DNA of 64,000 nucleotides. Source: Membranihabitans maritimus (GTDB lineage: Bacteria > Bacteroidota > Bacteroidia > Chitinophagales > Saprospiraceae). The stretch covers positions 253,409-317,408 of the forward strand of contig NZ_JAJSLW010000007.1 of NCBI RefSeq assembly GCF_021729145.1, given 5' to 3'. The notes below the pieces were generated by a model that searched no databases, had not been told where the DNA came from, and saw nothing but the letters and a program-made list of their open reading frames with translations. Positions 37,031 to 46,725 of this stretch are shown here, piece by piece (positions within the stretch are counted from its first letter, which is position 1; each line of letters starts with the position of its first letter). The position numbers were made by a program, and so were the translations under genes.

Positions 37031-38020
37031 TTATTCTCTTTCCATGTTATTCATTCGAAACGCTCTTCCGGCAAAGGGCACGCGAAAAGATTCTATATTT
37101 CCCTGGTCCTGTAAAGTTACATATACCGTACAACCATCTTCCCCACCAAATGCAATATTACTGGGGTTTTTACCCCTCAAATTAATCTCCTTCAAGAGAT
37201 TACCTTTAGGGGACAACATCACCACAGATCCTTTTCCATAACGAGTGACATATAAGTTTCCCTTTACATCACATCGCATACCATCCATTCCAAAGTCAGA
37301 AAATTCAATAAATAGTCGCTTATTCTTTAATGATCCATCCGGATTAATATCAAAAGCCCAAATCTTTTTTTGCACGGTTTCATTTACATAGAGAATTTTA
37401 TCATCAGGACTCAATTCTATTCCATTTGTGGTTCCCAGACTATCCCTGACCAACGTAACCTCCCCTTTGTCACTTATCCTCCAAATTTTTCCGCTTCCGT
37501 TTTTCCAATTCGGGTCACTGGCATACACGCGATTCTTATTATCAATAGCGATGTCATTAGGTTGATTCATATGAGGTTCATGAGCCAACACCCTAATCTT
37601 TCCGGATTTCATATCTACCTCAAGAATGTTATGCTTCACGTAATCTGCAATCAGCATATTCCCCCTGGAATTAAACCGTATTCCATTACCAGTACTTCCT
37701 TCTGGCAACTTGATAAACAAACTAGCTTCCCCCTTATAATTGACCATCCCAACGGTACCTTTCTGATTAAAATTTACCGCATATAAGTTCCCGTTCTTAT
37801 CTACCGCAGGTCCTTCTATTCCGGAGGTAAAAATATTTGGAGGAGTAAAGACCTTAGCAATATAAAGTTCTCCTGCAGGCACCTTCTGGCCCACAACGAT
37901 CGGTACAAAAGCGAATAATATTAGACCCGGTAAAAATACTTTTCGTAAGAATTCCAGGTAATTTGAATTTGTTTTTATTACTTTCTCAATAGTAGAAATC
38001 ATAATTCTATCTTCTAACAT
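37031..38020 (-). CDS. Exported SMP-30/gluconolactonase-like protein
   Basis: 329 residues (324 from an alternative ATG at 38002). A hydrophobic segment ending IVVGQ acts as signal peptide or anchor, followed by a six-bladed propeller with repeated strand patterns: GPAVDKNGNLYAVN, GIRFNSRGNMLIAD, NDIAIDNKNRVYASDP, NGIELSPDDKILYVNET. The acidic residues expected to hold the calcium ion of sugar lactonases (Asn-Asp in NDIAID and Asp in LSPDD) are present. It probably opens a sugar lactone in the periplasm. Last gene of the leftward cluster, 600 bases after the RraA-like gene. Confidence 0.8.
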   Translation of the reverse strand: MLEDRIMISTIEKVIKTNSNYLEFLRKVFLPGLILFAFVPIVVGQKVPAGELYIAKVFTPPNIFTSGIEGPAVDKNGNLYAVNFNQKGTVGMVNYKGEASLFIKLPEGSTGNGIRFNSRGNMLIADYVKHNILEVDMKSGKIRVLAHEPHMNQPNDIAIDNKNRVYASDPNWKNGSGKIWRISDKGEVTLVRDSLGTTNGIELSPDDKILYVNETVQKKIWAFDINPDGSLKNKRLFIEFSDFGMDGMRCDVKGNLYVTRYGKGSVVMLSPKGNLLKEINLRGKNPSNIAFGGEDGCTVYVTLQDQGNIESFRVPFAGRAFRMNNMERE

Positions 38021-38617
38021 TTTATAATTTATAAAGCCTATTACATTCGTCCATCAGAAAAAATAAATCAACAATGTGTTCAAATTTTGAACTGATTATC
38101 ATCAGGTCTTGTGCCATTTTGCCATATTACACCCAATAGACTATAAAATACTGTTTAAATGGAATTGCATTTATGCAGTAACATCATTAAAAATCCTCGT
38201 CATCCCCTATCCTAATTAGATGGCTACCAAAAAGTGATCCCTTCGGGGTGTTTTTTACCTCACTATCAAAGAAAATACTTTTCAAGTTTATGCTACAGCC
38301 AATAATCAATTTGATATTAGATTTTGTTCATGTTATAGTGATCCAGAAAAAAAGAACAATATTTATCCCCATTAAGTGCAAATTCGAATACCGATTCGAA
38401 ACAATAATACATTAATACGTCTAAGTATCACTCAAAATTTCACCCTTCTAGCACTTATGTATATTTTCAATTAGGGGTGTAATCGGCTCAATTTAATCCA
38501 ATTTCCTATTTTTTATTCGACCCATTCCTGGACTTTTTCCTTCCTGTCAGGCTTAAGTTTGTCTATCATTGGTTAGACAACTCCCTATTTACTATTGATA
38601 ATCAACAGAATATTTGG
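38021..38617. other. Gene-free spacer holding repeat copy B
   Basis: No gene supported. The diverged repeat at 38183-38320 is listed separately; the rest is AT-rich without a visible signal. Confidence 0.5.
38183..38320. repeat. Diverged intergenic repeat, copy B
   Basis: Partner of 22884-23020 in the same orientation. The centre ATCCCTTCGGGGT can form a small stem followed by TTTTTT, a terminator-like feature that is weaker in copy A. Confidence 0.6.
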
Positions 38618-39268
38618 TCACAAAACCCCATATTTATCATATGCTGCTGTAGCTTTCATTCCGGCTTTTATAGCATCCCGGGTAATATTTTCAGCAGATA
38701 CTTTCTCTAGTGCTTTCTCTATAACCTCGACTTCAATTTTTTGAGGGATAAAAACCAATCCGTCCTTATCAGCAAAGACCAGATCACCCGGATATACTCT
38801 AACGTCCCCAATCTCCACAGGTACGTCCAAATCTACTACTCTTTGCCGGTTCTGGCTGTCATAAACACATCTGGAAGTGGCAAATACCGGGAATTTCATT
38901 CTTTCCATTTTATCAATATCCCGTATGGCTCCATGAATAATGGCACCTCTACATCCTGAATTAAAGGCAGCGGTAGACAATAATTCTCCCCAGATACCTG
39001 ACCTCACGGATCCTCCTGCTGCTGCAATAAGGACATCCCCGGGTTGACAAGAATCGACTGCTTGCAATTCCAAATCATACGGTTCGGGATCTTCGTGGTA
39101 CATATCAACCCATAGCGTTGTTTTACTTCTTCCCATCAATTTTTGAACCCCTGTATACCCCGAAAATTCGATACGGGGTGATTGGGCTGAATACCCCATA
39201 CTATCCAGTGCATCGCAAATTACTGCCGAATACAGCCGATCGGTTAAATCTTTAAAATTAATATTCAT
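38618..39268 (-). CDS. RraA-like family protein (HMG/CHA aldolase or oxaloacetate decarboxylase type)
   Basis: 216 residues. The family core AAAGGSVRSGIWGELLSTAA and the GAIIHGAIRDIDKM motif with its Arg-Asp pair for pyruvate enolate and metal binding are clear. Such proteins split 4-hydroxy-4-methyl-2-oxoglutarate or decarboxylate oxaloacetate; the RNase E inhibitor role of E. coli RraA is not expected here. No signal peptide. I use the ATG at 39268 rather than a GTG seven codons earlier. It follows the CBM9-like gene by 195 bases. Confidence 0.85.
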   Translation of the reverse strand: MNINFKDLTDRLYSAVICDALDSMGYSAQSPRIEFSGYTGVQKLMGRSKTTLWVDMYHEDPEPYDLELQAVDSCQPGDVLIAAAGGSVRSGIWGELLSTAAFNSGCRGAIIHGAIRDIDKMERMKFPVFATSRCVYDSQNRQRVVDLDVPVEIGDVRVYPGDLVFADKDGLVFIPQKIEVEVIEKALEKVSAENITRDAIKAGMKATAAYDKYGVL

Positions 39269-39463
39269 GTTTTTGTTTTCTATCGACACCTAAAATTTAT
39301 TTTGGTACCTCTCATTGGAAATTACTGGTTCGTCACTGCTTTCATCCTACGGTAAAGTAGGATTCCCACGCAATTCAAATTTTGGTCCATTTACAATATT
39401 ATTACATTCATTATTAGTACTGATATCATTTACAAATTCAACCCCTCTATCACATCCAAATAT

Positions 39464-40231
39464 CTATTGAAATTCCAATTTGCCAAAATATTGAGGCAAA
39501 TGGAAATTGGGCTTTGGATACTCCACCGGAGACCATGTAATCCAGTGCGGATTCGTGCTTTTGCTGGCTGTTTTATAAAAATTCGCCTTCCAGATAACTC
39601 CTGATTCTGGAGTAGTTACAGGGGAATACTTTTCAAGGATGGCAATAGGAATCCGATATTCAATAGTCCAGGTAACAGAATCAGTTATCTCTGGATCAAC
39701 TACCTCTGGCATAGAATGAGCTATTTCTATTTTTGCTATGTCAACAGGGTCTAGTTTAACAAAATCGGTCCAGGGTTTTGACACAAAAAATATCAAGGGA
39801 GTCCCGCCTGCATTTATCTCAAGATTAAAGTATTTTTCCGGGGCATTAGCGTCCGGGGCAAAAAAGAATTCGACACAGGAATCTCCTGAAACATTCCCAT
39901 TGTATTCCCGGACTACACTGCGCACAAATTTGTCCCTGACACGAAAAATAACATATATATTTTCTTTGTCATACATCACTTTAGCTTCTGTTTTGGGGCG
40001 AAAAGAAGGAACTTTACCCATATAGTTTTTCAACTTTATTATTGGAATTCGCTTCCATACAGGCTTATCCCAGTCTGCATCAATGACGATGGGCCCACCC
40101 CTTTCTTTCACCTTATAACTTTCCTCGCTTGATATCACAAACTTTCTGATTTCAGTACTAATATTGGATTCCTTATCGGAGGTAAGGAAAGCCATTAACA
40201 ACATAAATATGGCAAAAATCTGATTGGTCAT
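39464..40231 (-). CDS. Exported CBM9-like carbohydrate-binding protein
   Basis: 255 residues with a short signal (IFAIFMLLMAFLTS). The body is a CBM9-like beta-sandwich: PIVIDADWDKPVWKRIP, EAKVMYDKENIYVIFRV, SCVEFFFAPD, YFNLEINAGG and a closing WITWSPVEYPKPNFHLPQ. Stand-alone proteins of this type are common in Bacteroidota polysaccharide loci but the ligand is unknown. It lies 121 bases after copy 1 of the uncharacterised exported family and probably shares its transcript. Confidence 0.82.
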   Translation of the reverse strand: MTNQIFAIFMLLMAFLTSDKESNISTEIRKFVISSEESYKVKERGGPIVIDADWDKPVWKRIPIIKLKNYMGKVPSFRPKTEAKVMYDKENIYVIFRVRDKFVRSVVREYNGNVSGDSCVEFFFAPDANAPEKYFNLEINAGGTPLIFFVSKPWTDFVKLDPVDIAKIEIAHSMPEVVDPEITDSVTWTIEYRIPIAILEKYSPVTTPESGVIWKANFYKTASKSTNPHWITWSPVEYPKPNFHLPQYFGKLEFQ

Positions 40232-40352
40232 TTAAAAAATTTTAACTGTTTTCAATTATTTAAAAAAATAAAAATATATTCAATAAGCCGGACATTGGAA
40301 AACCACAACTATTCACCATATGTATATCATTTCTCTAATATATTAGAGGTGA

Positions 40353-41708
40353 TTATTTTTTGAATTTATCCGGTATAATAAACTCATACCCTTTTGGTGG
40401 CCAAGGGCCTACACTTTGGCCCGTGGGACGCGGATTTTTTGGTCGTATTGATTCATAGCCTTCTACCGAATATTCAATATTCAAGAAGGGCGTCATTATC
40501 TTTTTATTTTCAGCCAGGGAACGGATTCCCATATCAATTATACCACTGGTAAGTAGGTTCCTTTCAATGGGGACAGGTGGTTTTTCTGTCACCATAAATT
40601 CCTGAATGTTTAGGGATAGATAACTAAAGTGGGAATAACTCATACTATGGTCCAATACAAATTCAGTAGCTACTAAAGTATCATCTGCTATGGCAGCATA
40701 TGCCCACCCTTGATTTACATATTCATCCAGAGTAAGAATTGCTCCTTTCGTACCATCCAGGTATTGCACTAAAACAGCATAAGGTTCTTTAACGACTTCG
40801 CGCATTGCCCCGGACGCCTTATCTTTTATGGCATTACAAGCTTCTTCAACCAACTTTTTAGAGATTCTCCCTGAATCAATGGCAGACCATACGTCATCTC
40901 CTTTGAGTGTTTCTATACTCTTCACTCCAGTCTCCCCCCCGGCCCTGCGTTCGACCATACACTGTAAAATTTCGGTGACATGAAAGCCATAAGCATCAAG
41001 CGAAGCATACCCAATAGCTACTGCTTCGGTTATTTGAGTCCCAAGGGGATGAACCAGATTTGGATCGCGCCAACAATAGGGCAATGATGATCCCGCCATC
41101 ATAGGGACCTTTAACTCTTTGGCTCGCTCATAAATCCATTTACTGTCCAGCCAATTATATGATAATGCCTTATCTGTAAAAACGGGAACAGGTTTTCCGG
41201 CGGCATCGATTTCCCGAAAAATCCGCTCCAGGTAATTCATTCTCGGATACATTTTCTGCCCCAACCTATTGTACTTATAATCCCCATGTTCACCCACATA
41301 AACCACCCCGTCTACTGCCAACTCTTCTCCTCCCAGGCACAAAGCCTCTTCAATCGTGGGATAAACCCTGGTGTTGTTCATTTTACCAATACGAACACCC
41401 GTATCATTTTCGCCGATCTGATCAATCCACATGGATACAATATTAACAGCCGGTTCGACCATACCCTCATCGCTTGGAATTCCCAAAAAAAGCTTTGTAC
41501 CGATCACATCCGCATGTGCACTATTCCGATAGATATTCGTAATAAAAGCTATATTCTTACCAGCTTTTTCTTTTGCAACGTGTTGATTGGCCTGAATCGA
41601 TACATCTCGATCCATGCTTTGTGAAAATATCGCGCCGGGTGCAAGGCTCAAACCTGTAGAGGCTAGCACTGATTTTTTAATAAATTCCCTTCGATTATTA
41701 TTTTTCAT
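40353..41708 (-). CDS. Uncharacterised exported family protein, copy 1
   Basis: 451 residues with a twin-arginine signal (NNRREFIKKSVLASTG). I know no assigned function. The start of the mature part, NIAFITNIYRNSAHADVIG, resembles a Rossmann-type strand-loop. Strongly conserved blocks are VYVGEHGDY, NRLGQKMYPRM, VPVFTDKALSY, MAGSSLPYCWR, CMVERRAGGETGV and, at the end, GPWPPKGYEF. The protein at 48004-49377 is a paralogue, roughly 60 percent identical by eye over the whole length, including these blocks. It could be an oxidoreductase-like enzyme related to Gfo/Idh/MocA, but that is a guess. Neighbours: M81 peptidase upstream and a CBM9-like protein downstream. Confidence 0.85.
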   Translation of the reverse strand: MKNNNRREFIKKSVLASTGLSLAPGAIFSQSMDRDVSIQANQHVAKEKAGKNIAFITNIYRNSAHADVIGTKLFLGIPSDEGMVEPAVNIVSMWIDQIGENDTGVRIGKMNNTRVYPTIEEALCLGGEELAVDGVVYVGEHGDYKYNRLGQKMYPRMNYLERIFREIDAAGKPVPVFTDKALSYNWLDSKWIYERAKELKVPMMAGSSLPYCWRDPNLVHPLGTQITEAVAIGYASLDAYGFHVTEILQCMVERRAGGETGVKSIETLKGDDVWSAIDSGRISKKLVEEACNAIKDKASGAMREVVKEPYAVLVQYLDGTKGAILTLDEYVNQGWAYAAIADDTLVATEFVLDHSMSYSHFSYLSLNIQEFMVTEKPPVPIERNLLTSGIIDMGIRSLAENKKIMTPFLNIEYSVEGYESIRPKNPRPTGQSVGPWPPKGYEFIIPDKFKK

Positions 41709-41791
41709 TTTAGATACCTTTTAAATTTTTTAATGGTTAATACTTTCTTTATTTCCTATCCAGATCTATTTAGATGCGTTACACAAAAGCA

Positions 41792-43258
41792 TTATTTTTC
41801 AAATGGGAATAAAGGGATTCGCCTATGATCGAAATTGAACATAGTCATATCTGCCTGGGTAACACCAGGAGTGTTTACCTGATATACTGTGGGACAAACC
41901 GGTGCATATGCAGCTATGGGTGCATTTACCCCTTTGGCGACTATAACATCAAATTGTACAGGATCAATTTCAAAAGCCATCAGTTGTTGAAGACTAAAGG
42001 GTGGAGTTCGTTTTGATGTTAACATGATCACACTCCCATTTTGAGTTTCTACAATGGCTGTATTTCCCATTTTATAATTAACCTGTCCACCATGCCTCGG
42101 GCTTTCTTCGTGAAAATTTCCATCCGTTAATTGTACTAATTTAGCGTGTATTGTATATTGTACACTTCCCCGTCCATTAACGCCCGTAATTTGTATTTCA
42201 CTAAATTCATTCCTATTTTGATTTTGCAATGTAAGCACTGCTTCCGGATCGTATATACATACAAAATATGGGTACCTCCCATCCTTTTCCAGTGCTTCCA
42301 TAATACAAATATTATTACCGGGTCCTCCTCCTCCGATATTGTCTCCCATATCAAGTAACAACACTGGTTTTTCACTTTTTTCGATCTTTGGAATAACAGC
42401 CGTAACATCCAACATCTCTCCTACAAAAGACTGTTTTCGATCCAGGATATAATTTTCTATTTTTTGAGCGATCTCCATCGCAAGATCTGGATCTCCATCA
42501 GAAACTACTATTACAGAGGTCCCCATTTCCTCTACATCAGCATATGGGAAACCGAGTTGAATACTAATAGATAGGATATTACCTTCTTTTTTACATTCTT
42601 CAGCAAAAGCATAAAGGCTTTTGCAAGGTTCACTAGCAGTCAATTGTTGTTCAATACTAATGGCTACAGGAACCTGGATTAATACCTGTGACAACGCCAC
42701 TTCGTGGTTAAGCCTCTTTATCAAAAGGTTGGCAGCTTCGCGCCCTCTTTGTCGTTGATCCACGTGAGGATTTTGACGATAAGAAACTAAAGCGTCAGTG
42801 GACGACACCATGAGTGGACTGACATTTGCATGAAGGTCCAGAGTGCCTACGATTGGAATTTCTAAACCTACTTTATTCCTGAGTTCGCTCAACCAATGCC
42901 CATCCATATCTCTGTGTATATCGCTTACACCCGCTCCGTGGGGAACCACCAGAATACCGTCCACCGGAAGTACTTTTTCCAATTCCTTCATTAAATCCTG
43001 CCTCATTTTTTCATAGGTATCACTCGTAATAGGGCCACCCGGGGTAGCTTCAGCATAAAAAATAGGAAGCAGTTCAAAATCATCCCGATCAAGCATCTCA
43101 ATCATGCCGCCAATTTCGTGATGGGCATTTTGATATTCCTTATAAATTTTTTTTCCTTTATAATACCTTCCTCCCATGAAATGCTCAAGCGTGGTTTTTT
43201 GAGGTACAAAAGTATTTGATTCATGATATATGCCCATTAGGGCAATTCTTTTCTTCAT
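41792..43258 (-). CDS. M81 family metallopeptidase (MlrC / microcystinase C type)
   Basis: 488-residue zinc enzyme. The N-terminus IALMGIYHESNTF, the EATPGGPIT loop, VVPHGAGVSD (His107), the metal motif LDLHANVS (Asp141, His143) and YRQNPHVDQ (His165) are those of MlrC, the enzyme that degrades linearised microcystin fragments; the C-terminal MlrC domain begins near LDMGDNIGGGG. No signal peptide, so it is cytoplasmic. Most relatives are in bacteria that never meet microcystin, so a small amide or peptide-like substrate is likely. It stands between a BASS carrier and copy 1 of the exported family. Confidence 0.9.
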   Translation of the reverse strand: MKKRIALMGIYHESNTFVPQKTTLEHFMGGRYYKGKKIYKEYQNAHHEIGGMIEMLDRDDFELLPIFYAEATPGGPITSDTYEKMRQDLMKELEKVLPVDGILVVPHGAGVSDIHRDMDGHWLSELRNKVGLEIPIVGTLDLHANVSPLMVSSTDALVSYRQNPHVDQRQRGREAANLLIKRLNHEVALSQVLIQVPVAISIEQQLTASEPCKSLYAFAEECKKEGNILSISIQLGFPYADVEEMGTSVIVVSDGDPDLAMEIAQKIENYILDRKQSFVGEMLDVTAVIPKIEKSEKPVLLLDMGDNIGGGGPGNNICIMEALEKDGRYPYFVCIYDPEAVLTLQNQNRNEFSEIQITGVNGRGSVQYTIHAKLVQLTDGNFHEESPRHGGQVNYKMGNTAIVETQNGSVIMLTSKRTPPFSLQQLMAFEIDPVQFDVIVAKGVNAPIAAYAPVCPTVYQVNTPGVTQADMTMFNFDHRRIPLFPFEK

Positions 43259-43390
43259 AACTTACGATTTAGTTTTACAGCAACATATTCACACTTCCAA
43301 TGTAACCATGGACTCCACCCATTTTGCCTAATTCATAATTGTCCATATACTGACAAAACCAGAAATGAATTATTCCCTGAGACTTCGCAT

Positions 43391-44521
43391 TTATACATAT
43401 TGTTCTTTTTCTCCCTTAATCATTTCTTCCTCTGGGTCCTTATTTTCTACCGTGGAATGGCTCCAGTAAGACGCTACAATGGATGCAGTAAATCCCATGA
43501 TCGGTCCGCAAACCGCGGGAGCCAAACCTACTGTAGCAATCTTTTCCATCACTTTCGCTATACCCGAAGCCAGTCCCGCGTTTTGCATACCCGTAGAAAT
43601 AGCAATTGCCCTATAGTCTCTTTCATCCAATCGAAACCACCGCCCCACCCAGTAGCCGGCTATATATCCTAAAATATTGTGAACCGTGACAATGAATAAC
43701 AAAAAGAATCCGATATTCAACAAACTCTCTCTCCCTGCCGCAATAATTATAGCCACTATAAATGCTACTCCTACCATAGATACTACAGGCATAGCATTAT
43801 CCAACCATTTGGCTTTTCCACTTAGGAAATGATTAAACAACAAACCCGCTCCAATAGGGATAATAATTATTTGAATCATCCCCCACATCATATCTAGTAC
43901 ATTTATTTCAATAAATCCACCGGCAAATATTTTCATCATTAATGGAAGTAAAAACGGAGCCAACAAGGTAGTTATAGCCGTAATGGTGATGGCTAATGCT
44001 ACATTGGCCTTCGCCAGGTAGCAAAATAAACTGGCGGTGACTGACGTAGGGGCAGTTCCCAATAAAATTAAACCGGCAGAAATTTCTGATGGAAATTGGC
44101 TTATACTCGCTAAAATATAACCAATCACCGGCATGATAGTGAATTGAGAAGCTACTCCTACAATAACCGATTTTGGTCGCCTAAGTAATTCTACAAAATC
44201 CCCCAAGCCCATTGAAGACCCCATACCGAACATTATAATTTGAATAAGCGGGGTAATTAACAATGCCAATTCAAAATTATTGATTTTATCAAAAAGAAAA
44301 GGATAATACATGGCTGTGGTCACTACTGCTAAAATTGAAATAGTAAATGAAAGCCCCTTTACCGATGGATAACCCCGTACACCAAAGGCTAGTAATAGGA
44401 AAAAGATAATAAAAAAAGGACCTGCCTGACTAATACTACCTATTATACTAATTAATACGGCAACCAGTAAAGAAATAACAGATCCAATAAGAGACCACTT
44501 GTATGTTATCGTAGAATTCAT
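43391..44521 (-). CDS. Bile acid:sodium symporter (BASS) family transporter 1
   Basis: 376 residues with about ten membrane helices. The FGMGSSMGLGDFVELLRRPK and GLILLGTAPTSVTASLFCYLAKANVALAIT-like segments (crossover helix region) match the sodium-dependent organic anion carriers. Relatives carry bile acids, pyruvate, pantothenate or other organic acids with sodium. It is a paralogue of the gene at 45005-46099 (about half of residues identical by eye). The ends differ: this copy has a charged tail EEEMIKGEKEQYV. Located between the NTF2-like and M81 genes. Confidence 0.88.
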   Translation of the reverse strand: MNSTITYKWSLIGSVISLLVAVLISIIGSISQAGPFFIIFFLLLAFGVRGYPSVKGLSFTISILAVVTTAMYYPFLFDKINNFELALLITPLIQIIMFGMGSSMGLGDFVELLRRPKSVIVGVASQFTIMPVIGYILASISQFPSEISAGLILLGTAPTSVTASLFCYLAKANVALAITITAITTLLAPFLLPLMMKIFAGGFIEINVLDMMWGMIQIIIIPIGAGLLFNHFLSGKAKWLDNAMPVVSMVGVAFIVAIIIAAGRESLLNIGFFLLFIVTVHNILGYIAGYWVGRWFRLDERDYRAIAISTGMQNAGLASGIAKVMEKIATVGLAPAVCGPIMGFTASIVASYWSHSTVENKDPEEEMIKGEKEQYV

Positions 44522-44562
44522 TCATTAAAATATTAGGTTGTTACTATTTTTTTTCAGTCTTG

Positions 44563-45003
44563 TTATAGTTTAAATGACTGTCTTGCCAGTAATTTCCATT
44601 TCCGGCCATCCTTTCGCCAAATCATTAAATTTCCTATTTGCAAATGCCCTTCATCCTGTTGATTCTGGTAATCCGAATCCAACACATGCCTAACGATGGC
44701 AATATCATCCACCATTTGAACTGAGAGCTCGGACATATCAATAGTTACAAAACGGAAAGAACCATTCATTACTCCTTCAATAAATTCATTTTTATCCTGA
44801 ACCGAGCCATCGGAATGACCATAACTCAAATCTTCTGAAGTCATTTTTTTGAGCCCGCTTTTATTCAAGTGAATTAAGGCATTATTAAAATCTTCAACAA
44901 TAGACACAATTTCCTGACTATCGGACTCCTCTGGCTCTTTGGGACTAAAAATCATAAAAACCACCAGTCCGAAAAACATTGTATACTTAATTAATCCATC
45001 CAT
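44563..45003 (-). CDS. NTF2-like (DUF4440-type) exported protein
   Basis: 146 residues with an N-terminal hydrophobic segment (YTMFFGLVVFMIF) and an NTF2-like cone fold: VSIVEDFNNALIHLNKSGL, then MTSEDLSYGHSDGSVQDK, then VDDIAIVRHVL and a final WKLLARQSFKL. Such small domains can be enzymes, binding proteins or accessory subunits. No specific function can be given. It begins one base after the BASS 2 stop and 41 bases before BASS 1, so the three genes are surely cotranscribed. Confidence 0.75.
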   Translation of the reverse strand: MDGLIKYTMFFGLVVFMIFSPKEPEESDSQEIVSIVEDFNNALIHLNKSGLKKMTSEDLSYGHSDGSVQDKNEFIEGVMNGSFRFVTIDMSELSVQMVDDIAIVRHVLDSDYQNQQDEGHLQIGNLMIWRKDGRKWKLLARQSFKL

Positions 45004-45004
45004 A

Positions 45005-46099
45005 TCATTCTAAATTTGACGAGGTTTTATTATTTGGTACATTTCGATGCCAATAGGATGCTAACGCTGAGCCTGTGATATTCATTAACGGACCGAACAC
45101 CCCGGCAGCAAGTCCAAGTGTGGCAATTTTCCCCATTTCTTTTGCAATTCCGGAGGCTAATCCACCATTTTGCATCCCGACTTCAAAAGATAGTGTCCGA
45201 CAATCCCTTTCGCTCAATCTAAATATCCTGCCAGCCCAATAGCCCAAAAGATATCCCAATGCATTATGAATAAAAACCAATAATATCAATAAAAGTCCCA
45301 TGCTTAATAAGCTGTCCCTCCCTGCGGCAGTGATAATGACAATAATTACTGCAATCCCAAACATCGAAATTAAAGGCATTATTTCATTAATCCATTTCAC
45401 TTTGTTCTTAAATACCTTGTTGAAGATTAAACCGGCGCCGATAGGGAAAATGACCATTTTAACAATCCCCCACATCATAGCCATCATGTCAATTTCTACA
45501 AATGCTCCTGCCAAAACTTGCATCAATAAGGGGGTTAAAAAAGGAGCTAAGAGGGTCGATACCGTAGTGATGGTGATAGATAGTGCTAAATTAGCATTCG
45601 CTAAATAACTCATTACGTTGGAGGCAAGACCGCTCGGAGAACATCCAATAAGAATAAGACCTGCCGCAATTTCGGGTGGAAAACCACTCAAATTTGCTAA
45701 AACCAATCCCAAAATTGGCATAATCGTTATTTGACACATAACTCCTATCCCTACCCCTTTGGGAGATTTAATCACGCCGATAAAGTCTTTAATACTCATG
45801 GACGACCCCATACCAAACATAATAATCTGGATCAGAGGAATGATGAGATTAGACAATTTAAAGCCATTAAACACAACAAAGTTAGAGGGATAATATAGAG
45901 CCAACGTCACAGCAGAAAATATGATTAAAGAATAGGAATAGCCTTTAAGAATTTGATACTTTCTAAAGCCAATAGCTAAGAACAGAAAAAAACCGATAAA
46001 AAAAGGACCTGCATGTTCAATGTTATTAGCTAATCCTAAAACAATGCCAACTACTCCACATACAATGGCAACTATTATAAATGTCTTGTGTAAGTTCAC
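45005..46099 (-). CDS. Bile acid:sodium symporter (BASS) family transporter 2
   Basis: 364 residues, about ten helices, with the same motifs as its paralogue: FGMGSSMSIKDFIGVIKSPK, GLILIGCSPSGLASNVMSYL and VGMQNGGLASGIAKEMGK. The start appears to be GTG at 46099, 26 bases after the RidA stop; no ATG fits the first helix. A sodium-driven organic anion import role is inferred from the family. Two such carriers in one locus suggest two related substrates or import of two products. Confidence 0.87.
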   Translation of the reverse strand: MNLHKTFIIVAIVCGVVGIVLGLANNIEHAGPFFIGFFLFLAIGFRKYQILKGYSYSLIIFSAVTLALYYPSNFVVFNGFKLSNLIIPLIQIIMFGMGSSMSIKDFIGVIKSPKGVGIGVMCQITIMPILGLVLANLSGFPPEIAAGLILIGCSPSGLASNVMSYLANANLALSITITTVSTLLAPFLTPLLMQVLAGAFVEIDMMAMMWGIVKMVIFPIGAGLIFNKVFKNKVKWINEIMPLISMFGIAVIIVIITAAGRDSLLSMGLLLILLVFIHNALGYLLGYWAGRIFRLSERDCRTLSFEVGMQNGGLASGIAKEMGKIATLGLAAGVFGPLMNITGSALASYWHRNVPNNKTSSNLE

Positions 46100-46125
46100 A
46101 ATTTTACTTCTTTGATTTTGAGGTT

Positions 46126-46668
46126 CTATTCTTTCATTTCAACAATCATTTCAATCTCTACAGGTATATTTCTCGGAAGAGATCCCAAACCAATAGCAGA
46201 TCGAGCATGTTTACCATTCTCTCCGAACACTTCTACCATAAGGTCAGAAAAACCATTTATTACCTGCGAATGATTATCAAAAGAGGGTGTGGCATTAACC
46301 ATCCCTAATACTTTTACAATTCTTTTAACATTGTTCAAATTGCCCACTTCGGCCTTCAAAGCTTCCAGTAAATTGATCCCTGTCAATCGGGCCGCTTCCT
46401 GAGCCTGCTCAAGGTTAAAGACCTCACCTACTTTTCCTATCATATATTTTCCATTGGCCTGGAGTGGCCCATGACCTGAAAGATATACCATTTTACCTAC
46501 CCGGACTGCACCGACAAAATTAGCAGTTGGAGGTCCTGGGGTCCGAAGCGAAATACCAAGTTCCTGTATTCGCGTTTCAGGATCTGTAGCCTGAGAATAA
46601 GAGAATTGAGGAAACACAATACATAAAAGAATGAGTACACAAAATGAATTGAAAATTTTAATCATCAT
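46126..46668 (-). CDS. Exported RidA/YjgF family protein
   Basis: 180 residues. The tandem ATGs at 46668/46665 give a signal peptide (MMIKIFNSFCVLILLCIV, ending FSYSQ); an upstream ATG at 46719 adds 17 residues. The body is a full RidA trimer subunit: KMVYLSGHGP, the QAQEAARLTGINLL helix, IVKVLGMVNATPSF and KHARSAIGLGSLPRNIPVEIE, retaining the Arg used by imine deaminases. RidA normally clears enamine/imine products of amino-acid metabolism in the cytoplasm; an exported version suggests imine or enamine formation in the periplasm. Followed by BASS 2. Confidence 0.87.
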   Translation of the reverse strand: MMIKIFNSFCVLILLCIVFPQFSYSQATDPETRIQELGISLRTPGPPTANFVGAVRVGKMVYLSGHGPLQANGKYMIGKVGEVFNLEQAQEAARLTGINLLEALKAEVGNLNNVKRIVKVLGMVNATPSFDNHSQVINGFSDLMVEVFGENGKHARSAIGLGSLPRNIPVEIEMIVEMKE

Positions 46669-46725
46669 ATTATATATTTTAACAACTTTGATTATTGAAA
46701 AACCTGTAATAAGAAACATAATACA

